Shown: positions 6,263 to 8,741 of the stretch, one piece after another
How the letters are laid out: each line of letters starts with the position of its first letter
Position numbering within the stretch: position 1 is the first letter of the stretch
Assembly: GCF_034113885.1 (NCBI RefSeq)
Contig: NZ_JAXEWM010000140.1
Span: forward strand, 1-8,741
Source of the DNA: Intestinibacter sp034113885
Lineage (GTDB): Bacteria > Bacillota > Clostridia > Peptostreptococcales > Peptostreptococcaceae
Reading direction: 5' to 3'
DNA length: 8,741 bases
Position numbers and translations under genes: made by a program
Notes under the pieces: model-generated
Database searches by the model: none
Seen by the model: the letters and a program-made list of their open reading frames with translations, nothing else
Told to the model about the DNA's origin: nothing

Positions 6263-6303
6263 AAAAAACTATGTGATAAAATTTCGCATAGTTTTTTGTT
6301 TTA
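6263..6303. terminator. Second tandem hairpin, potentially bidirectional
   Basis: AAAAAACTATGTGA (6263-6276) pairs with TCGCATAGTTTTTT (6284-6297) with one G·U pair and a 7-base loop. The A-run on one side and T-run on the other give a U-tail on either strand. It sits four bases after the first terminator and just before the promoter-like sequence of the DprA-like gene. Confidence 0.75.
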
Positions 6304-6322
6304 AAGAAATAATAAATATAAT
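6294..6322 (+). promoter_or_regulatory. Candidate promoter of the DprA-like gene
   Basis: A consensus TATAAT lies at 6317-6322. The upstream element is poor: TTTTGT (6294-6299, 17-base spacing) or TTGTTT (6296-6301, 15-base spacing). The start would be near 6329, leaving a leader of about 26 bases containing the ribosome binding site TGGAGA (6345-6350). A promoter is expected here because two terminators lie directly upstream. Confidence 0.45.
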
Positions 6323-6354
6323 TTGAAACGAAATATTTATTTAATGGAGACAAA

Positions 6355-7287
6355 ATGGATAAAGCAGAATTTATAATAACACTTACAGGAATAAAAGGAT
6401 TAGGACGAAGGAGGATAAATAAAATAATAAATCAAGGCGTGTTAAATAGTTTAGAAACTGATGAAACTATAGATTACTTAAACTCATTAAATCTAAAAGT
6501 AATGATAACTAAAAGTGATTTAATACACGCAAATGAAATGGCTAAAAGAACGATTGAAGTTTGTACTAGAGAAAATATTGAGATATCAACTGTATTAGAT
6601 CCTAATTTCCCCCAAAAATTAAAAAATATAAATGATAATCCAGTAATAATATACTATAAAGGGAACACAAATTGTCTATCAGATAAGTCAATTGCGGTTA
6701 TAGGCACTAGAAATCCCAGCTTGCATGGAGCTGATGTTTCTTACAATATATCTTTTACATTATCACAGAGAGGATATACTATAGTCAGTGGTCTTGCAGA
6801 TGGATGCGATACATTTGCTCACTTGGGGAGTTTAGATGCTTTTGGTAGAACTATTGCGGTTATGCCTTGTGGACTAGATATGGTATATCCTAAGCATAAT
6901 AAAGCTCTGTTTGATAGGATAATTAAAAATAATGGTTGTGCGATAAGTGAGTATCCTCCAGGACAGATTGTCTCCAAGTATAAATTTATCGAAAGGGACA
7001 GACTACAGAGTGCGCTCAGTGAAGGGGTTATAGTAGTTGAAACTACTTTAAATGGAGGTAGCTTTCATACTGTAAATTACGCCTTTAATCAGAATAAAAT
7101 TGTAGGATGCTACAGACATGATCAGAAATATACGAATTTAAAATCAATCAAAGGCAATAAAAAACTACTCGAAAACGACAAAATTATGCCTATTTACAGC
7201 CAGGAAACCTTAGAACAGTTTATCGGTAAGCTGGATAGTGTTTTTTATTCTCAAAAATCAGAACAGATAGAATTTAAATTATTATAA
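6355..7287 (+). CDS. Divergent stand-alone DprA/Smf-like protein
   Basis: This 310-residue protein has the DprA layout. Residues 1-70 are a small helical region with a helix-hairpin-helix-like LTGIKGLGRRRINKI; LDPNFPQKLKNI follows at 81-92; then the Rossmann-fold DprA core runs from about 108 to 250. Core motifs: IAVIGTRNP at 113-121, IVSGLADGCDTFAH at 143-156, TIAVMPCGLDMVYPKHN at 166-182, ISEYPPG at 197-203. Classical DprA binds single-stranded DNA and loads RecA during transformation. Here key positions differ: FPxRNR reads FIERDR (211-216), SGSLIT reads GGSFHT (234-239), and GID reads GCD (150-152). The C-terminal 60 residues do not look like the usual winged helix. Such GGxxHT variants occur in accessory DprA-like proteins, so a role other than transformation, for example in a defence or nucleotide-sensing setting, is inference. 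Usual dprA neighbours (topA, rnhB) are absent. The start is supported by GGAG five bases before ATG. Confidence 0.85.
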   Translation: MDKAEFIITLTGIKGLGRRRINKIINQGVLNSLETDETIDYLNSLNLKVMITKSDLIHANEMAKRTIEVCTRENIEISTVLDPNFPQKLKNINDNPVIIYYKGNTNCLSDKSIAVIGTRNPSLHGADVSYNISFTLSQRGYTIVSGLADGCDTFAHLGSLDAFGRTIAVMPCGLDMVYPKHNKALFDRIIKNNGCAISEYPPGQIVSKYKFIERDRLQSALSEGVIVVETTLNGGSFHTVNYAFNQNKIVGCYRHDQKYTNLKSIKGNKKLLENDKIMPIYSQETLEQFIGKLDSVFYSQKSEQIEFKLL

Positions 7288-7289
7288 CT

Positions 7290-7447
7290 TAAAAATAGAT
7301 AAACCTACTTTAAATTTTTATAATGCATAGGAAATTATATTCCTTTAAAGTTGTGGATAAATATAATTTCCGTCATGCATTTCAAGAAAATCAACATTAT
7401 GGATCTTTAGGATAAAGATTTTCTTATAGTAGATTTATCTATTTATA
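7290..7447 (-). other. Structured intergenic element: predicted three-way junction
   Basis: Three inverted repeats fit together without crossing. P1: AAATAGATAAACCTACT (7293-7309) with AGTAGATTTATCTATTT (7428-7444), 16 of 17 paired, extendable past one mismatch to 7290/7447. P2: AATGCAT (7322-7328) with ATGCATT (7375-7381), then GGAAATTATATT (7330-7341) with AATATAATTTCC (7360-7371). P3: AAGAAAATC (7384-7392) with GATTTTCTT (7417-7425), plus TTAT/ATAA inside. Read on the minus strand, the single P1 mismatch becomes a G·U pair and the closing arm runs into five U residues (7295-7291), which favours the minus strand, downstream of the MATE gene. It may be a structured RNA, an elaborate 3' UTR or terminator, or a MITE-like element. 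I do not recognise it as a named RNA. Confidence 0.7.
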
Positions 7448-7451
7448 TAGC

Positions 7452-8741
7452 TTATTCTTTTATAGGTTTAAGTATTTTTCTGCCGATTTTAAAATAAAAT
7501 GCCATAGAGAAAAACACAGTTAAAAACTCGGCTACAGGAACAGAAAGCCATATCCCAGAGACTCCTAAAAATCTAGGAAGTGTAACTATAGCAATGCACA
7601 CAAATACCAATGTGTGAAGTATTGATATAATAGCTGAAATAGTTCCGTTTCCAATCGCTGTGAAATACCCAGACATGAAGATATTTATGCTTATAGCCAA
7701 GAAACAGAATGAGAACAGCTTGACACCAAAGCATGCGATGTTGTAAACATCTACATTTGCTGTAAATCCTAAAATTATATACTTCCCACCAAACATCGAG
7801 ATTAAGAAAATCAAAACAGAGCTTATTCCCAATGATATGAAACTGTATTTTAAGTTTTCCTTTATCTTTTCTAAATTCTTAGCGCCTAAATTAAAGCTGA
7901 TAACAGGAGATATACCAACTGTTATCCCGAAGTAAACTGCGATGAAAAAGTAATACATATAAGTTATAATAGACATCGCAGCAACGCCGTTTTCTCCATG
8001 GAAAACAAGTATGCTTTTGTTGAATAAAAGTGTGGTTATTCCAGTCGAAAACTCAGTGAACATCTCTGAGCTACCGTTGTAGCAGGAATATAATAGTTGC
8101 TTAAAATCCACCTTGGGTTTAGTAAATTTAAGATGCGATTTGTCGCTTATAAAGTAGATTAACCCTATAAGTGCTGATATTGCAATAGATGAAAATGTCC
8201 CTAGCCCAGCTCCTAATATTCCAAGCTTAAATACAGCTATAAATATATAGTCAAATACAAGGTTTAGCCCTAGCCCAACAGTAGACATAAGCAACGACAA
8301 TTTTGGATTTCCATCGACTCTCGCGTAATATTCAAAATACAGCTTGAACATCATAGGAATTATCATAAGTACCGTTACGAAACCATATGTCATAGTGTAA
8401 GGCAGTAATTTTTCAGTTGATCCCAGCATTATAAGTATAGGCTTTAAAAATACTAAAAACAAAATCGTAAGTATTATCGAGATAACAAGTAAAACAAGTG
8501 TTACAAATGAGAAGAAACTATTTGCTTCCTTCTCGTTTTTCTCTCCCAGCTTAATCCCAACAAGTGCTCCAGAACCATTTGCAAGCATCACAGAGATCCC
8601 AAAGAACACACATGTTATAGGAATGACTATATTTATCGCAGCTAAAGCATTTGAATTTACAAACCTAGACACAAAAAATCCGTCTATAGTAGTGTAGAAG
8701 GATAAAAATACCATTGTGATTATCGACGGAATTACAAATCT
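7452..8741 (-). CDS. MATE-family efflux transporter, 5' end beyond the window
   Basis: The minus-strand frame stays open to the right edge: upstream of the ATG at 8714 it continues as RFVIPSIIT, the typical first-helix start of MATE proteins, so the internal ATG is not the true start and about 15-25 residues are missing. The visible 429 residues contain about 12 hydrophobic segments. Family features: the helix-1 region SFYTTIDGFFVSRFV, ALAAINIVIP next to it, ANGSGALVGIKLGEKNEKEA in the first half, and the matching ISPVISFNLGAKNLEKIKE in the second half, which shows the two-fold internal repeat of MATE. These are Na+ or H+ antiporters in the cytoplasmic membrane that export cationic drugs, dyes or metabolites. 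The substrate cannot be told. It converges on the DprA-like gene, with the structured element filling the gap after its stop codon. Confidence 0.93.
   Translation of the reverse strand, partial: RFVIPSIITMVFLSFYTTIDGFFVSRFVNSNALAAINIVIPITCVFFGISVMLANGSGALVGIKLGEKNEKEANSFFSFVTLVLLVISIILTILFLVFLKPILIMLGSTEKLLPYTMTYGFVTVLMIIPMMFKLYFEYYARVDGNPKLSLLMSTVGLGLNLVFDYIFIAVFKLGILGAGLGTFSSIAISALIGLIYFISDKSHLKFTKPKVDFKQLLYSCYNGSSEMFTEFSTGITTLLFNKSILVFHGENGVAAMSIITYMYYFFIAVYFGITVGISPVISFNLGAKNLEKIKENLKYSFISLGISSVLIFLISMFGGKYIILGFTANVDVYNIACFGVKLFSFCFLAISINIFMSGYFTAIGNGTISAIISILHTLVFVCIAIVTLPRFLGVSGIWLSVPVAEFLTVFFSMAFYFKIGRKILKPIKE

Noticed and set aside
6208..7451. Retron, CRISPR or toxin-antitoxin system around the DprA-like gene
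   Set aside because: There is no reverse transcriptase, no regular repeat-spacer array, no Cas-like protein and no recognisable toxin or phosphoribosyltransferase partner in the window.
7288..7454. Proof of transposition for the structured element (CTTA present at 7288-7291 and 7451-7454)
   Set aside because: The two CTTA copies are not directly adjacent to the repeat ends on both sides, four bases is short, and no transposase is nearby. A MITE origin stays possible but unproven.
8712..8714. ATG at 8714 (minus strand) as the start of the MATE gene
   Set aside because: The frame continues upstream with the conserved first-helix sequence ending VIPSIIT, so the true start lies beyond the window.

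Overview
The window is AT-rich DNA from a low-GC anaerobic Firmicute. Ferredoxin-dependent 2-oxoacid oxidation feeding a butyrate-kinase-type ATP-yielding route, together with AGGAGG-type ribosome binding sites and AT-rich U-tailed terminators, fits an amino-acid-fermenting clostridium such as Peptostreptococcaceae. That placement is inference; no rRNA or marker gene is present.

Layout: (1) Positions 1-2775 hold the 3' end of a plus-strand catabolic operon: the TPP-binding beta subunit of a 2-oxoacid:ferredoxin oxidoreductase, butyrate kinase (buk) and phosphate butyryltransferase (ptb), closed by a terminator hairpin. Together they convert 2-oxoacids (probably branched-chain, from Val/Leu/Ile) through acyl-CoA and acyl-phosphate to short-chain acids, with ATP made by substrate-level phosphorylation. 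(2) Positions 2820-4290 hold a nucleobase (NCS2) permease with its own promoter, two palindromes around that promoter and a downstream hairpin. (3) Positions 4313-5851 encode a GTG-started membrane-anchored protein with TPR, chitobiase-C-terminal-like and FIVAR-like modules. (4) Positions 5856-6297 hold a strong ribosome binding site on a two-codon ORF, a small Asn/Gln-rich protein with an octapeptide repeat and a CxxCxC motif, and two tandem hairpin terminators. (5) Positions 6317-7287 hold a stand-alone, divergent DprA-like protein. (6) The 164-base gap between convergent genes is almost filled by three nested or adjacent inverted repeats that predict a three-way-junction structure. (7) Positions 7452-8741 hold a minus-strand MATE-family transporter cut by the window edge.

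The metabolic genes are ordinary members of known families. The least explained items are the three-way-junction element at 7290-7447, the divergent DprA-like gene beside it, the modular surface protein, and the repetitive Asn/Gln-rich small protein. I see no CRISPR array, insertion sequence, tRNA or rRNA.
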